NCBI GenBank assembly: GCA_963847145.1
Contig: CAWJYN010000007.1
Span: 744,001 to 808,000, forward strand
Direction: 5' to 3'
From: JABFRJ01 sp963847145
Lineage (GTDB): Bacteria > Pseudomonadota > Alphaproteobacteria > Rhizobiales > Hyphomicrobiaceae
DNA: 64,000 nucleotides
In this document: one piece after another, positions 48,387 to 56,918 of the stretch
How positions within the stretch are numbered: the first letter of the stretch is position 1
Layout: every line of letters starts with the position of its first letter
Program-made: the position numbers and the translations under genes
The notes under the pieces: model-generated
Database searches by the model: none
Seen by the model: the letters and a program-made list of their open reading frames with translations, nothing else
Told to the model about the DNA's origin: nothing

Positions 48387-49781
48387 GCGCGGGCGTCGCA
48401 GCAGCTGCAGGATGGAGATGTCGAGGCCGGTTTTTTGGCGGGCGACTGTCGCATAGAGAATGGCGGCGAGGGCGAGAGCGGTGGCGGTGGCGGCGGCGGC
48501 GCCGAGCAGGCCGAACACCGGCACGAGCAGCAGGTTGAGGGCGATGTCGGCGACGGCCGTGATGCTGGCGACCATGGCGCAAGCCTTCTGCTCGCCGAGC
48601 GCCGAGAGCACGAATTCGGCTGGCCCGACGGCGGCGCGAAATAGAAAGCCGGCCACCAGCACGAGCATCACCGGATAGGCCTCCACGAAGGATGGCGAGA
48701 ACAGCCACAGCAGGGGTTTGCCGAGGAGCAGGATGACAACCGCTGCGGCCACGCTCGGCCAGAAGGTCCAGACCACGGCATCACGGGCGTAGGCGGCCAA
48801 CGCTGCCTGGTCGCCGCGGGCTTGCAACGCGGCAAAGTCCTTAGCGACGACGCTGCCGACTGCGTAGTGCACGAACAGCACCAGCGCCATCGTCTTGGCG
48901 GCGGCGAAGTACATGCCGACCTCCTGTGATGGGACATGCGCCGACAACACAATGATATCGGCGTTCTGCAGCACCAGTTCACCGGCGTAGACAATCAGCA
49001 GCGGCAACGACGAGCGGAACCACGACGCGAAGTGATAGCTGCGGGGGCCGCGCGGGATCTCGGCATCGATGCGCTGCTGCACCATCAAGGTCTGCACCAT
49101 GGCGGTTGCCCAGCAGGCGACAATGGCGGCCAGCATGGCGGTTGCGGCGTCCATGGGGATGCCGGCTGCATGCGCAATCGACATGACGACGAGCAGCACG
49201 ACGGGACGGAGGACATAAGGTGGGACCAGGCCGACCGAGAGCCAGCCTTGCGCGCGGCCGAGGCCGTCCTGCACGTCGGTGATGGCGAACAGCGGAATGC
49301 AGATGAGGCCGAGAGCGGCGGGCAGAAGATAGGCGTCGTCAATGGCGTCGGGGGCATTGCGGAGATAGGCGTAGGCGATCAGCGCAATGACCGACCCGGC
49401 GAACAGCGCCACCCAGCGGACGCCGATCAGCAGGCCTCGCAGGCTGTCGAGATCACCAGCCTCCCGGTAGCGAGGAATAAGCCGCATCAGCGAGGGGCCC
49501 AAACCGAAGTGCGACAAGCCGCCGAGCACCAGCACGAGGGTCCAGACCCAGACGTAAATGCCATAAGAGGTGGCACCCAGCCAGCGGGCGAGCACGATCT
49601 GCGAGAGATAGAGAACGGCGGCGCTGGCGGCGCGCACAAAGAAGACGAAGACGGCGTCGCGCTGGGCCATGGCCCGCGGTGAGGTGTCGGACAGTCTCGC
49701 TTTGAGGCGGTTCAGCGGGCCGCTGGCGGGGTCAGTGATGGGGACTGGCGTGACAGTCACGGCAGGCTGGTCAAGGGGCAT
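48360..49781 (-). CDS. Polysaccharide flippase (Wzx/MATE-like)
   Basis: This 473-residue integral membrane protein has about 14 predicted helices and belongs to the MATE/Wzx superfamily of lipid-linked glycan exporters. RAASAAVLYLSQIVLARWLG at the first helix and the FGLGPSLMRLIPRYREAGD loop are typical of Polysacc_synt proteins. It may flip the repeat unit made by the cluster at 2-13 kb, but that is 35 kb away and the link is inferred. The start at 49781 is chosen over an upstream GTG. The extreme C-terminus comes from a dispersed repeat. Confidence 0.88.
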   Translation of the reverse strand: MPLDQPAVTVTPVPITDPASGPLNRLKARLSDTSPRAMAQRDAVFVFFVRAASAAVLYLSQIVLARWLGATSYGIYVWVWTLVLVLGGLSHFGLGPSLMRLIPRYREAGDLDSLRGLLIGVRWVALFAGSVIALIAYAYLRNAPDAIDDAYLLPAALGLICIPLFAITDVQDGLGRAQGWLSVGLVPPYVLRPVVLLVVMSIAHAAGIPMDAATAMLAAIVACWATAMVQTLMVQQRIDAEIPRGPRSYHFASWFRSSLPLLIVYAGELVLQNADIIVLSAHVPSQEVGMYFAAAKTMALVLFVHYAVGSVVAKDFAALQARGDQAALAAYARDAVVWTFWPSVAAAVVILLLGKPLLWLFSPSFVEAYPVMLVLVAGFLFRAAVGPAEFVLSALGEQKACAMVASITAVADIALNLLLVPVFGLLGAAAATATALALAAILYATVARQKTGLDISILQLLRRPRSIDAKPNP

Positions 49782-49858
49782 TGCGGGGTCCAACACGCCG
49801 TGAGGGAGGCCGGAATCAGCCGCCCTTGGTGCGTGATGTGTAAAGCGTCAACGTTAAG

Positions 49859-50101
49859 TTAGGATTGCTGGACCCGCTTTGCGGTGCGCTGGCGGATGGT
49901 CTCTGCAACACCGGCCCAGGCCCAGCAACGGCCAGCATCGCCGGCAATGCTGTGATGGGCGGAGAAGAACTCGGCCACTTCGGCCGCATAGAGGCCGTGG
50001 CGGCCTTCCAGTATTTCCGCCATGGACTGTACGTCGCGGGGGGTCGGAGTGACGTCGGCGTCGGGGTGCCAGCTGAGGGTGTTGGCTGCGGCGGTCATCA
50101 T
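49859..50101 (-). CDS. Conserved hypothetical small protein
   Basis: This 80-residue soluble protein has a mostly helical prediction with an RHGLYAAEVAEFFSAHHS core and an amphipathic C-terminus ending RTAKRVQQS. Similar short proteins are remembered from other Hyphomicrobiales, but no function is known. The ATG at 50101 is used; a longer frame extends to 50260 with composition unlike a protein. It lies 77 bases upstream of the flippase gene and may be in one transcript with it. Confidence 0.6.
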   Translation of the reverse strand: MMTAAANTLSWHPDADVTPTPRDVQSMAEILEGRHGLYAAEVAEFFSAHHSIAGDAGRCWAWAGVAETIRQRTAKRVQQS

Positions 50102-50276
50102 CGAATGTGTCCAGGGTGGATCGGTGTTGTCAACGCGGTGTTGCCAACAGTGCTGCAATAACAGCGCCAATCCCCCGCGATGCTGCCGATGGCGTCGCGG
50201 ACGCAAATGGTGTTCCAGCCTGGGACACAGGTGTGGTTTTGTATCGCGTTGACCCTGCAACAGGCGCTGGGGTGAT

Positions 50277-51392
50277 TTACTTCTTCGCGGGCGCGGGAGG
50301 TGCCGCGGGTGTCACTGGCGGGACGACGCCGGCTGCCGGTTGGGCCGCGGGTTGGGCCAGGGGGGCAGCCGGCACCGCCCCTTTGGCGGGTGCGGCCTGG
50401 CGCTGCTTGGCTGCCTCAAGCCGTTTCTGGCGGACCTTGGCGACGGCCGGGCGTTTGCGACCGCCGCAGGCGTAGCTCGTCACCTGATCGCGCACCGAGA
50501 CGGCGGTCGCGCGCGCGTCCGCCTGCATCTCCAATGAGCCGAGGGTGACTGGCCGCAAGGCCTCTTCCCACACGCGGTACTGGAAGCCGTGCTCCAGCAG
50601 GTTGGCTGCGCGAAGGCTGCGCGAAGCACCACTGGCCTCGCCCAGCACCACGGCGACCAGCCGGTGCCCGTCGCGCGTCGCGGTGGCGACGACGTTGTAG
50701 CCGCTGTCGCAGGTGAAGCCGGTTTTCATGCCGTCGGCGCCTTCGTAGATCTTGAGCAAGGCATTGTGCGAGCGGATGCGGATGCGGCCGACGTGCATGT
50801 CGACCATGCCCCAGAGGGCGGCGTATTGCGGGTAGTCAGCCAGCAGCGCAGTGCTGAGCTTGGCCAGATCGCGGGCGGTGGTCAGTTGGTCGGGGGCCGG
50901 GAGGCCGTTGGGATTGACAAAGTTGGTGCGCGACATGCCGAGGCGTTTGGCGGTGGCATTCATGCGCACGACAAAGGTTTCCTGCGCGCCGCTGATACCC
51001 TCTGCCAGCATGACCGCGACGTCGTTGGCGCTTTTGATGATCAGAGACTGCAGCGCCAACTCGACATCCATCTGCGCGCCGATAGGCATGCCGATTTTGC
51101 TGGGCGGCTGGCTATGGGAGAGTTCTGACTGGGTGAGTTTGGTGTCGAGTTTGATGGTGCCTTGTTTCAGCGCTTCAAACGTCAGATAGGCGGTCATCAT
51201 TTTGGTGAGCGAAGCTGGATACCAGACGTCGTCGTGGTCCTCGGCATAGAGCACCTTGCCGTCGGTGGCATCGAACAGCAGTGCCGGGCCGGCGATCGCT
51301 GGGCTGGCGGCGAGCAGGCATACGGCGGCGGTCACCGCCGCGACCATGCGGCGAATACGGCTGGTCGTGGCAGTCGAGGCATCAAAGGGCAT
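50277..51392 (-). CDS. D-alanyl-D-alanine carboxypeptidase (S11, PBP5/6 type)
   Basis: This 371-residue periplasmic enzyme trims the terminal D-Ala of peptidoglycan pentapeptides. The signal peptide covers residues 1 to about 35. The penicillin-binding motifs are present: SLTK (SxxK), SAN (SxN) and KTG, in order. The C-terminus is a Pro/Ala-rich tail with basic residues instead of the usual amphipathic anchor, so membrane attachment is uncertain. The ATG at 51392 is preferred; 51404 is an alternative. It diverges from galM across 225 bases holding both promoters. Confidence 0.93.
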   Translation of the reverse strand: MPFDASTATTSRIRRMVAAVTAAVCLLAASPAIAGPALLFDATDGKVLYAEDHDDVWYPASLTKMMTAYLTFEALKQGTIKLDTKLTQSELSHSQPPSKIGMPIGAQMDVELALQSLIIKSANDVAVMLAEGISGAQETFVVRMNATAKRLGMSRTNFVNPNGLPAPDQLTTARDLAKLSTALLADYPQYAALWGMVDMHVGRIRIRSHNALLKIYEGADGMKTGFTCDSGYNVVATATRDGHRLVAVVLGEASGASRSLRAANLLEHGFQYRVWEEALRPVTLGSLEMQADARATAVSVRDQVTSYACGGRKRPAVAKVRQKRLEAAKQRQAAPAKGAVPAAPLAQPAAQPAAGVVPPVTPAAPPAPAKK

Positions 51393-51617
51393 ATCTGTGA
51401 GCATGCTTGCAGATCCGGCAAAGCGGCACGTCCGGCCTGCATGCCGCCTTGTGCTAGATCTGTCCACCGCAGAAACGCCGCGGCGGCTTACTGCGGCATC
51501 GGGGCGTGTCCTGGCGTCAACAGAAGGGGCTCCGACGCTGCATTTTGATGCGATGTTGCCTTGCGGCGCCGGGTTGGGACGCGGCACAGTCAGCCAAACG
51601 CATCCCAAGGAGCTGCC

Positions 51618-52661
51618 ATGCCGGCCGCTGAGCCATTCCAAGACATTCCCCTTGCAAGTCCGGGCGGTGCGCTGGCTGGGGTGGTGATGGGCTTGGGTGC
51701 GACGGTATGCGATCTCAAGGTGCGGCGGCGCGATGGGACGATGCAACGCGTGGTGCTGGGTCTGGCGCGCGCCGCGGACTATCCAGAGCATTCGCCGCAC
51801 ATGGGGGCCATTGCCGGGCGCTTCGGCAATCGCATCGGGGGTGGCCGGTTTGTGCTCGACGGGGTTGGCTATCAGGTGCCGCGGAACGAGAATGGCCGCA
51901 CGGCGCTGCATGGCGGGGGCGTCACCGGGTTCGGCAAAAGTCCGTGGCAGGTTCTGCATGGTGACGCAGCAGCGGTGGTGTTCGCGCACCACTCACCGGC
52001 TGGACACAATGGCTATCCGGGGGCGCTGACGGCGACGTGCCGCATCACGCTGGCGCCGCCAGCGACGCTGCGGATCGAGCTGTCGGCCACCACAGACGCG
52101 GCGACGGTGATCAACCTGTGCCACCATTCCTATTTCAATCTGGACGGCAGTGCGGATGTGCTTGGCCACAAATTGATGGTGCGCGCCAATCTCTACGCGC
52201 CAATCGATGCGGATTTCATCCCGAACGGTGCGCTTTTGCCGGTGGCAGGGACAGCGTTGGATTATCGCGTTCTGCGTGCGCTGATGCCTGCTGATGGTGG
52301 CCCGCGCACGCCGGTCGACAACACGTTTATTTTGCACCGTGAGCGGGTGGACTTGGGCGCTGATCCGTCGCTACCGCTTGCGCATGCGGCAACGCTGGTT
52401 GCGCCGCGGACGGCGCTGGCCATGGAGTGCTGGACAACCGAGCCGGCGTTGCAGGTGTATGACGGCCATAAGCTGGCAGTGGCCGTGGCCGGGCTGAATG
52501 GTGTGCAGTACGAGGCATGCGCCGGCCTGGCACTGGAGCCGCAGCATGTGCCCGATAGCCCCAATCTGCCGCACTTTCCTTCAACAACGTTGCGGCCTGG
52601 GGCGGTGTACCGGCAGGTGACAGAGTATCGTTTTCGCGACGCAACCGCCGAGGAGACATGA
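51618..52661 (+). CDS. galM: Aldose 1-epimerase
   Basis: This 347-residue mutarotase interconverts alpha and beta anomers of hexoses. It has the substrate-binding NGRTALHGG, the catalytic-region LCHHSYFNL and the general-base Glu in GLALEPQHVPDSPN. The order and spacing match galactose mutarotase family members. AAGGAG lies 7 bases before the ATG. The following LprI-like gene starts 1 base after its stop, so the two are co-transcribed, although no shared function is obvious. Confidence 0.92.
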   Translation: MPAAEPFQDIPLASPGGALAGVVMGLGATVCDLKVRRRDGTMQRVVLGLARAADYPEHSPHMGAIAGRFGNRIGGGRFVLDGVGYQVPRNENGRTALHGGGVTGFGKSPWQVLHGDAAAVVFAHHSPAGHNGYPGALTATCRITLAPPATLRIELSATTDAATVINLCHHSYFNLDGSADVLGHKLMVRANLYAPIDADFIPNGALLPVAGTALDYRVLRALMPADGGPRTPVDNTFILHRERVDLGADPSLPLAHAATLVAPRTALAMECWTTEPALQVYDGHKLAVAVAGLNGVQYEACAGLALEPQHVPDSPNLPHFPSTTLRPGAVYRQVTEYRFRDATAEET

Positions 52662-52662
52662 C

Positions 52663-53025
52663 ATGCGCGCACGTACTTTTACGGCAGTGGTACCGATGGT
52701 TCTCAGTGTGATGTGGGTGGCAACCGGGACGGCCGAGGCGGCAAGCCCAAGCCGCAGCTGTTCCACAGCACAATCTGCCACGGAGCGAGCCATCTGTGCG
52801 TCATCGACGTTGGCCGCGGCTGATCGTGCGCATGCGCGGCTCTTTGCCGACACTGTCGCCAAGGCGCGGCGCGTGTCGGATGCCAACGCGGTGGCGCGGG
52901 TGCGGTCCGCTGAGAAAGGGGTTCGCAAAGCGCGCGATGCGTGTGGCAACGATGCGATGTGCATTCGCGCGGCCTTGGCGACTGGCAACAGCACGATGAC
53001 TGCGTTTTTGAGACAGTTGGATTGA
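52663..53025 (+). CDS. Secreted LprI-like protein
   Basis: This 120-residue protein has a signal peptide to about residue 27 and an LprI-like domain with CSTAQSATERAICASSTLAAAD and a second Cys pair (ACGNDAMC), which probably form two disulfides. Such domains bind and inhibit lysozyme in some bacteria, but many members have no known role. It is coupled to galM and convergent with the next gene, 12 bases away. Confidence 0.75.
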   Translation: MRARTFTAVVPMVLSVMWVATGTAEAASPSRSCSTAQSATERAICASSTLAAADRAHARLFADTVAKARRVSDANAVARVRSAEKGVRKARDACGNDAMCIRAALATGNSTMTAFLRQLD

Positions 53026-53037
53026 GCGGCAAAGATT

Positions 53038-53871
53038 TTACTGACTATCTGCGCCGCCCGGGATGAGCACCCGTGATTGGATGTTGCCGAGCAACGAGGT
53101 GACGATGCCGGACTTGGCTTCGACGAGATCGCGGCCGGTCAGCCAATAGTCGCTGTTGTAAATCATCGGTTTCATCTGTTGCGTCCAAACAGCGGAGACA
53201 CCGGCGGCTGGATAGTATTTGGCGATCAGCTGATCGCCACGGGCGCGGTCGATCACCGGTAACTTTGCATCAGGCGCGGCCGGCCGGGTGATCTCATGGA
53301 ACAGCCAGGTGCTGGCGGGCGCTGCCGTGCGTGTCTGGCCTTGCAGATAGATGAACACGCACATGGAGCCGCACAAGCGGCCGTTGCGAACTTCGGTGTC
53401 GAGCCGATGCGTCGCGCGGATGCCGCGCAGCACGGTAATGACTTGCTCGCCGGCCATCACTGAGCCGCCGCCACTGTTGAGCACCAGCACGAAGCGCTTC
53501 GTTGTGGCCTTATGTTCCTGGAACGCCGACCAGATCAGGTTGGGCATGTTGGGGCCCACCGCCCCGCTCCAGAACAGCATGGTTGTGCCGGTTTCGGACG
53601 TATGCGGGCGGACCAGCAACGGTCCGGGCGATGTCGCCGGAGAGGTTGCGGGCGCTGGTGCCACGGTGGGCGCGGCTGCAGGGGATGGCGCGCCGAGTGG
53701 CTCGCCTTGTGGGCCGAACACTTGCGGTGCCGTCGCAGGCGGCGATGTGGCGGCGGGTGGGCCGGCTGCGACTGGACCAACAAAACTCAGGAGAGCCACG
53801 AACGCCGCTAAGCCGGCGGCGCGGGGCATGGAGGCGCAGCGAACGGAGGCGCTGGGCGGGGCGGCAAACAT
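53038..53871 (-). CDS. Periplasmic ClpP/crotonase-fold protein
   Basis: This 277-residue protein has a signal peptide, a Pro/Ala-rich linker (residues about 40-90) and a ClpP-like domain. LVLNSGGGSVMAGEQVI matches the oxyanion-strand region, and NGRLCGSMCVFIYLQG holds the candidate nucleophile Ser between two Cys. A later His (TWLFHE) could complete the site. It resembles the COG3904-type predicted periplasmic proteins, whose substrates are unknown. GGGAG lies 7 bases before the ATG at 53871. Confidence 0.75.
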   Translation of the reverse strand: MFAAPPSASVRCASMPRAAGLAAFVALLSFVGPVAAGPPAATSPPATAPQVFGPQGEPLGAPSPAAAPTVAPAPATSPATSPGPLLVRPHTSETGTTMLFWSGAVGPNMPNLIWSAFQEHKATTKRFVLVLNSGGGSVMAGEQVITVLRGIRATHRLDTEVRNGRLCGSMCVFIYLQGQTRTAAPASTWLFHEITRPAAPDAKLPVIDRARGDQLIAKYYPAAGVSAVWTQQMKPMIYNSDYWLTGRDLVEAKSGIVTSLLGNIQSRVLIPGGADSQ

Positions 53872-54010
53872 GGGGCACTCCCTGGGTTCGGCCGGACAAG
53901 CGGGTTTGCTGCAGGGGGACGCAGCAAGGCTCGTGCCGGGATCATGGGAGCGATTATGGGCCGCCGCAAGGCAGATGACAGTTCCTGATGAAACAGCCGG
54001 TCAGAAATGC

Positions 54011-54041
54011 AAAAAAGGGAGGATGGTTGCCCATCCTCCCT
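54011..54041 (-). terminator. Rho-independent terminator
   Basis: AGGGAGGATGG (54016-54026) and CCATCCTCCCT (54031-54041) form a perfect 11-bp stem with a TTGC loop. On the minus strand the stem is followed by six T residues (54016-54011). It lies 27 bases beyond the stop of the small secreted gene ending at 54068 and is the clearest terminator in the window. Confidence 0.9.
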
Positions 54042-54067
54042 GACTGTCTGCGTCAACGCGTGATCGA

Positions 54068-54370
54068 TCAGAAGCCGCGGTGGCGAAAGCCGCCACAGGT
54101 GCGGGCCAGATCGCGCTGAAGGTCACGCATGATGAAGCGTTCGCGGCGGTCGAGCCGGCCATCAGATGCGGCGCGGCGTTCGAACTGATGCAGGCGGAAC
54201 GATTTTTCCTGGCAGACGCGATGATTGCGGCCCTCGTAGGGGTGAATGCCGCGATCATAGCCGGGAGGGGGCGGTGGGGGGCCGCCGCGGAACGGGCCAG
54301 GGCCGAACTGTGCTGAGGCGGTGGTGGCGGTGATGGCCAACAGACCGACAGCAGCGAGTAACGTCTTCAT
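54068..54370 (-). CDS. Small secreted Pro-rich protein
   Basis: This 100-residue protein has a signal peptide (cleavage after residue 20, ASA), a Pro/Gly-rich segment (PFRGGPPPPPPGYDRG) and a basic region of about 55 residues with two cysteines and the block RLDRRERFIMRDLQRDLART. It is similar in layout to short periplasmic proteins of Hyphomicrobiales, but no family was named with confidence. GGGGGA precedes the ATG and a strong terminator follows, so it is a single-gene transcript. Confidence 0.7.
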   Translation of the reverse strand: MKTLLAAVGLLAITATTASAQFGPGPFRGGPPPPPPGYDRGIHPYEGRNHRVCQEKSFRLHQFERRAASDGRLDRRERFIMRDLQRDLARTCGGFRHRGF

Positions 54371-54553
54371 GGGATTTCCCCCTTCGTGTGCAGCACCGCG
54401 TCTGCGGGGTGCCGTTTGGTGATTGTTGCGACGATTGCAGATCAATCGGTAGGCGTAGCAATAACGCCCCGGCCGTGAATGCCAGCTGAACCGAACATGG
54501 ACAAGTCTCTTGCTCACAGCATGAAACGCGCCACGGTACTGCCACACTGTGGA

Positions 54554-55780
54554 TCATACCGCCGGTGCAGGCTGCCGAAGCCGTGCGACGCCGCGTTCTT
54601 GGATGGGCCAGTTGAGCAGCCCTGCCAACACGCCGAGGCCAATCGAGAGCCACCACATGGTCGTGTACGACCCCGTCGTGTCGAACAGCCGGCCGGCGAG
54701 CCACACGCCGAAGAACGCGCCGACTTGATGCGACAGAAAGACGATGCCGAACAGCATCGACATCCATTGCGTGCCGAAGAACGTGGCGACGAGCCCACTG
54801 GTCAGCGGAATGGTCGCCAGCCACAAGAGCCCAAGCGCGGCGCAGAGCCCGATCACCGTCCATGCGGTCAGCGGGAGCACCAGAAAGCCCGCGAAGATGA
54901 TCGCGCGGCCAAAGTAGATTAGGCTCAAGCCGCGCCGCTTTTCGATGTACTTGCCCGACTGTCCGGCGAGATAGGTGCCGATGATGTTGGCGATGCCGAC
55001 GGCGGAGAGCGCATAAGGCCCCACCCAAGTCGGCAAGCCTTGATCGCGCGCGAAGGCCGGCAAGTGCACCATGATGAACGACACATGGAATCCGCATACG
55101 AAAAAGCCGCCGACGAGCAACCAGAAGCTCGGATGCGCGAACGCTTCGCTGAGAGCTTCTTTTGCGGACTGCTGGCGCTGTGCACCCTCGACCGGTTGCG
55201 GCTTACCGGAGATCGGTACGGCGACGGGGATCAGCAGCGCGGTCAGCGCGATCAGCCACAACAGTGCGCCCTGCCAGCCGAACTGCTCGATCAAGACGTG
55301 GATCAACGGCAGCGCCATGAAACCACCGACGCCGGAGGCCATGCCAAGCGAGGCCATGGCCGGCAGGCGCTTCTCGGGCGGCGCGAGACGTCCGATGGTC
55401 CCGACCAGCGACGTGACGCCGGTGCCGCTGACACCAGCGCCCATGAGGATGCCGCCGAGCATCAGATGCCAGCTTTCGCTGGCGATGTAGAAAAGCCCGA
55501 GGCCGATGATTGTCAGCAGGACGCTGGCTATCACCATGCGGCCAGCGCCGTGCTTGTCGATCAGGCCACCAGCGAGCGGCGCGGCCAATCCCATCATCAG
55601 CTGGGAGAGCGCCATGGACAGGCCGAACGTTTCGCGGCCAACGCCGAGAGCCGTCGTCATCGGCGTGAGGAAGAGGCCCATCGATTGGGCGCGGCCCATC
55701 GACAGCCCGACGATCACCCAGACGGAGGCGAGGACGAAGGCGAAGGGGAGCGCGGCACGGGATTGGGCGGCGGCTGTCAT
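54554..55780 (-). CDS. MFS transporter
   Basis: This 408-residue transporter has 12 predicted helices and belongs to the major facilitator superfamily, oxalate/formate antiporter-like type. SMGRAQSMGLFLTPMTTALG, the loop after helix 2 (GGLIDKHGAGRMV) and the C-terminal half (SGKYIEKRRGLSLIYFGRA) support this. The substrate is unknown. The GGAG site is 8 bases before the ATG at 55780. It lies between two unrelated genes with large gaps and appears monocistronic. Confidence 0.9.
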   Translation of the reverse strand: MTAAAQSRAALPFAFVLASVWVIVGLSMGRAQSMGLFLTPMTTALGVGRETFGLSMALSQLMMGLAAPLAGGLIDKHGAGRMVIASVLLTIIGLGLFYIASESWHLMLGGILMGAGVSGTGVTSLVGTIGRLAPPEKRLPAMASLGMASGVGGFMALPLIHVLIEQFGWQGALLWLIALTALLIPVAVPISGKPQPVEGAQRQQSAKEALSEAFAHPSFWLLVGGFFVCGFHVSFIMVHLPAFARDQGLPTWVGPYALSAVGIANIIGTYLAGQSGKYIEKRRGLSLIYFGRAIIFAGFLVLPLTAWTVIGLCAALGLLWLATIPLTSGLVATFFGTQWMSMLFGIVFLSHQVGAFFGVWLAGRLFDTTGSYTTMWWLSIGLGVLAGLLNWPIQERGVARLRQPAPAV

Positions 55781-55982
55781 AGGGTAGGCTCCAGTCGGCT
55801 CAGAGAGGTGCGTGGCAAGGCCGCGAGAGCTACGCGCCCGCATTGGCCGCGGACGCTACCGGGGTGCATATGATCATGCACGTTTTCGTGGTCGGTGCGA
55901 TCCGCTTTCTGCGCGCAGCCAGTATGCGGTCGACCCGGGAGACAATCATGGCGCCAGCCGATGTGCAGAGATGGCCGCGCAG

Positions 55983-56210
55983 TATCGATGGCGTTCACGG
56001 TCGGTCGGGCGGGTTAGCGGCGTGTAACCCGCCGGTCCAGGGCGGGATCTCTGTGCCCGACCGTCGTCGCTCTGCAGTGGCGGATGACGGCGCGGATGGG
56101 CGCCTTATCCACGGAACGCGCATTGCATTGATGGTGGGCGGGGGCGGTGGGCGGATAAGCGTCGCGCCATCCGCCGGTCCAGGGCGCGATATTTCTGCCG
56201 CACCATCGTG
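55983..56210. repeat. REP-like dispersed repeat, copy 2 plus partial copy
   Basis: 55983-56137 repeats the block order of 30524-30674: ATCGATGGCG, GGTTAGCG, CCGGTCCAGGGCGGGAT, CCGTCGTCG, GCAGTGG and GCGCATTGCATTGATGG. A second partial copy (56150-56210) has CCGCCGGTCCAGGGCGCGAT. The remainder of the 55781-56226 gap holds no gene that could be recognised. The MFS promoter should lie near 55781-55860. Confidence 0.7.
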
Positions 56211-56226
56211 TTTGTGCCGAAGTGGC

Positions 56227-56832
56227 TTAGGGCGCCAGCCATTGTTTGGTCACGCTGCCATCGGCGTCACGCGTGAACAGTGCGCGGCGATGGCCGTGCA
56301 CGAGCAAATAGAGCCATTCGAGCTGATCGACGGTAATCACCACCGCTGAGAAATTCTGCCGGCCAACGTCTTCGTGAGTGCCGGTTTGGACCACCGGCAG
56401 CTGCGGCACCGCAAGCGGCGATCCCGGGGCCGTCGCTTGCGCATAGCAAACGCGGCTGATCGGCCGCGATGATGCCCACGCGGCATCGGCGATGACGCCG
56501 GTGGTGTGGAGTGCTGCTGTTCCGCGCAGCCGCACCTGCGCCTTGGCGGCGGGATCGTAGGCGTGCAGTGTCACGCGAGGACGCGCTGCGAGAGATGCAA
56601 ATTTCTGTGGCCGGCGATCGGTGTGAAACCGCAGGCTCCAGGTGTCAGGCATCACTGCGCGCAGTACGACAGTGCGCGCCTCCGGTGTGCCGTCGTCGGC
56701 GATGTTGGCAAACGTCGGCGTATGAAATGGCCCGCGCCGCGTTGCAACGCCTTGCGCAAACAGCGTCCATGCGCGCGTTAGCGCGGCGTCCAGGTCGTCG
56801 GGGGCGAACGGGGCGGTGGTGGGGCCGTCCAT
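56227..56832 (-). CDS. Pyridoxamine 5'-phosphate oxidase-like flavoprotein
   Basis: This 201-residue protein has the split-barrel FMN-binding fold of the PNPOx family: PEARTVVLRAV, LRFHTDRRPQKFASLAARP and KAQVRLRGTA. The C-terminal signature of true PNP oxidase (R-L-x-P) is not obvious, so it is more likely a related oxidase or FMN protein of unknown substrate. The ATG at 56832 is chosen; the longer frame to 56922 adds no family sequence. It follows the transglycosylase-like gene by 86 bases on the same strand. Confidence 0.82.
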   Translation of the reverse strand: MDGPTTAPFAPDDLDAALTRAWTLFAQGVATRRGPFHTPTFANIADDGTPEARTVVLRAVMPDTWSLRFHTDRRPQKFASLAARPRVTLHAYDPAAKAQVRLRGTAALHTTGVIADAAWASSRPISRVCYAQATAPGSPLAVPQLPVVQTGTHEDVGRQNFSAVVITVDQLEWLYLLVHGHRRALFTRDADGSVTKQWLAP

Positions 56833-56918
56833 GGTGTGTGCCTTTTGATGCAAGCAGCTGATACTCGTTGCCGGCGGCATCCGGTGGCAAAGCGTGGTCG
56901 CGGTCAAGAGGCGGTCGG

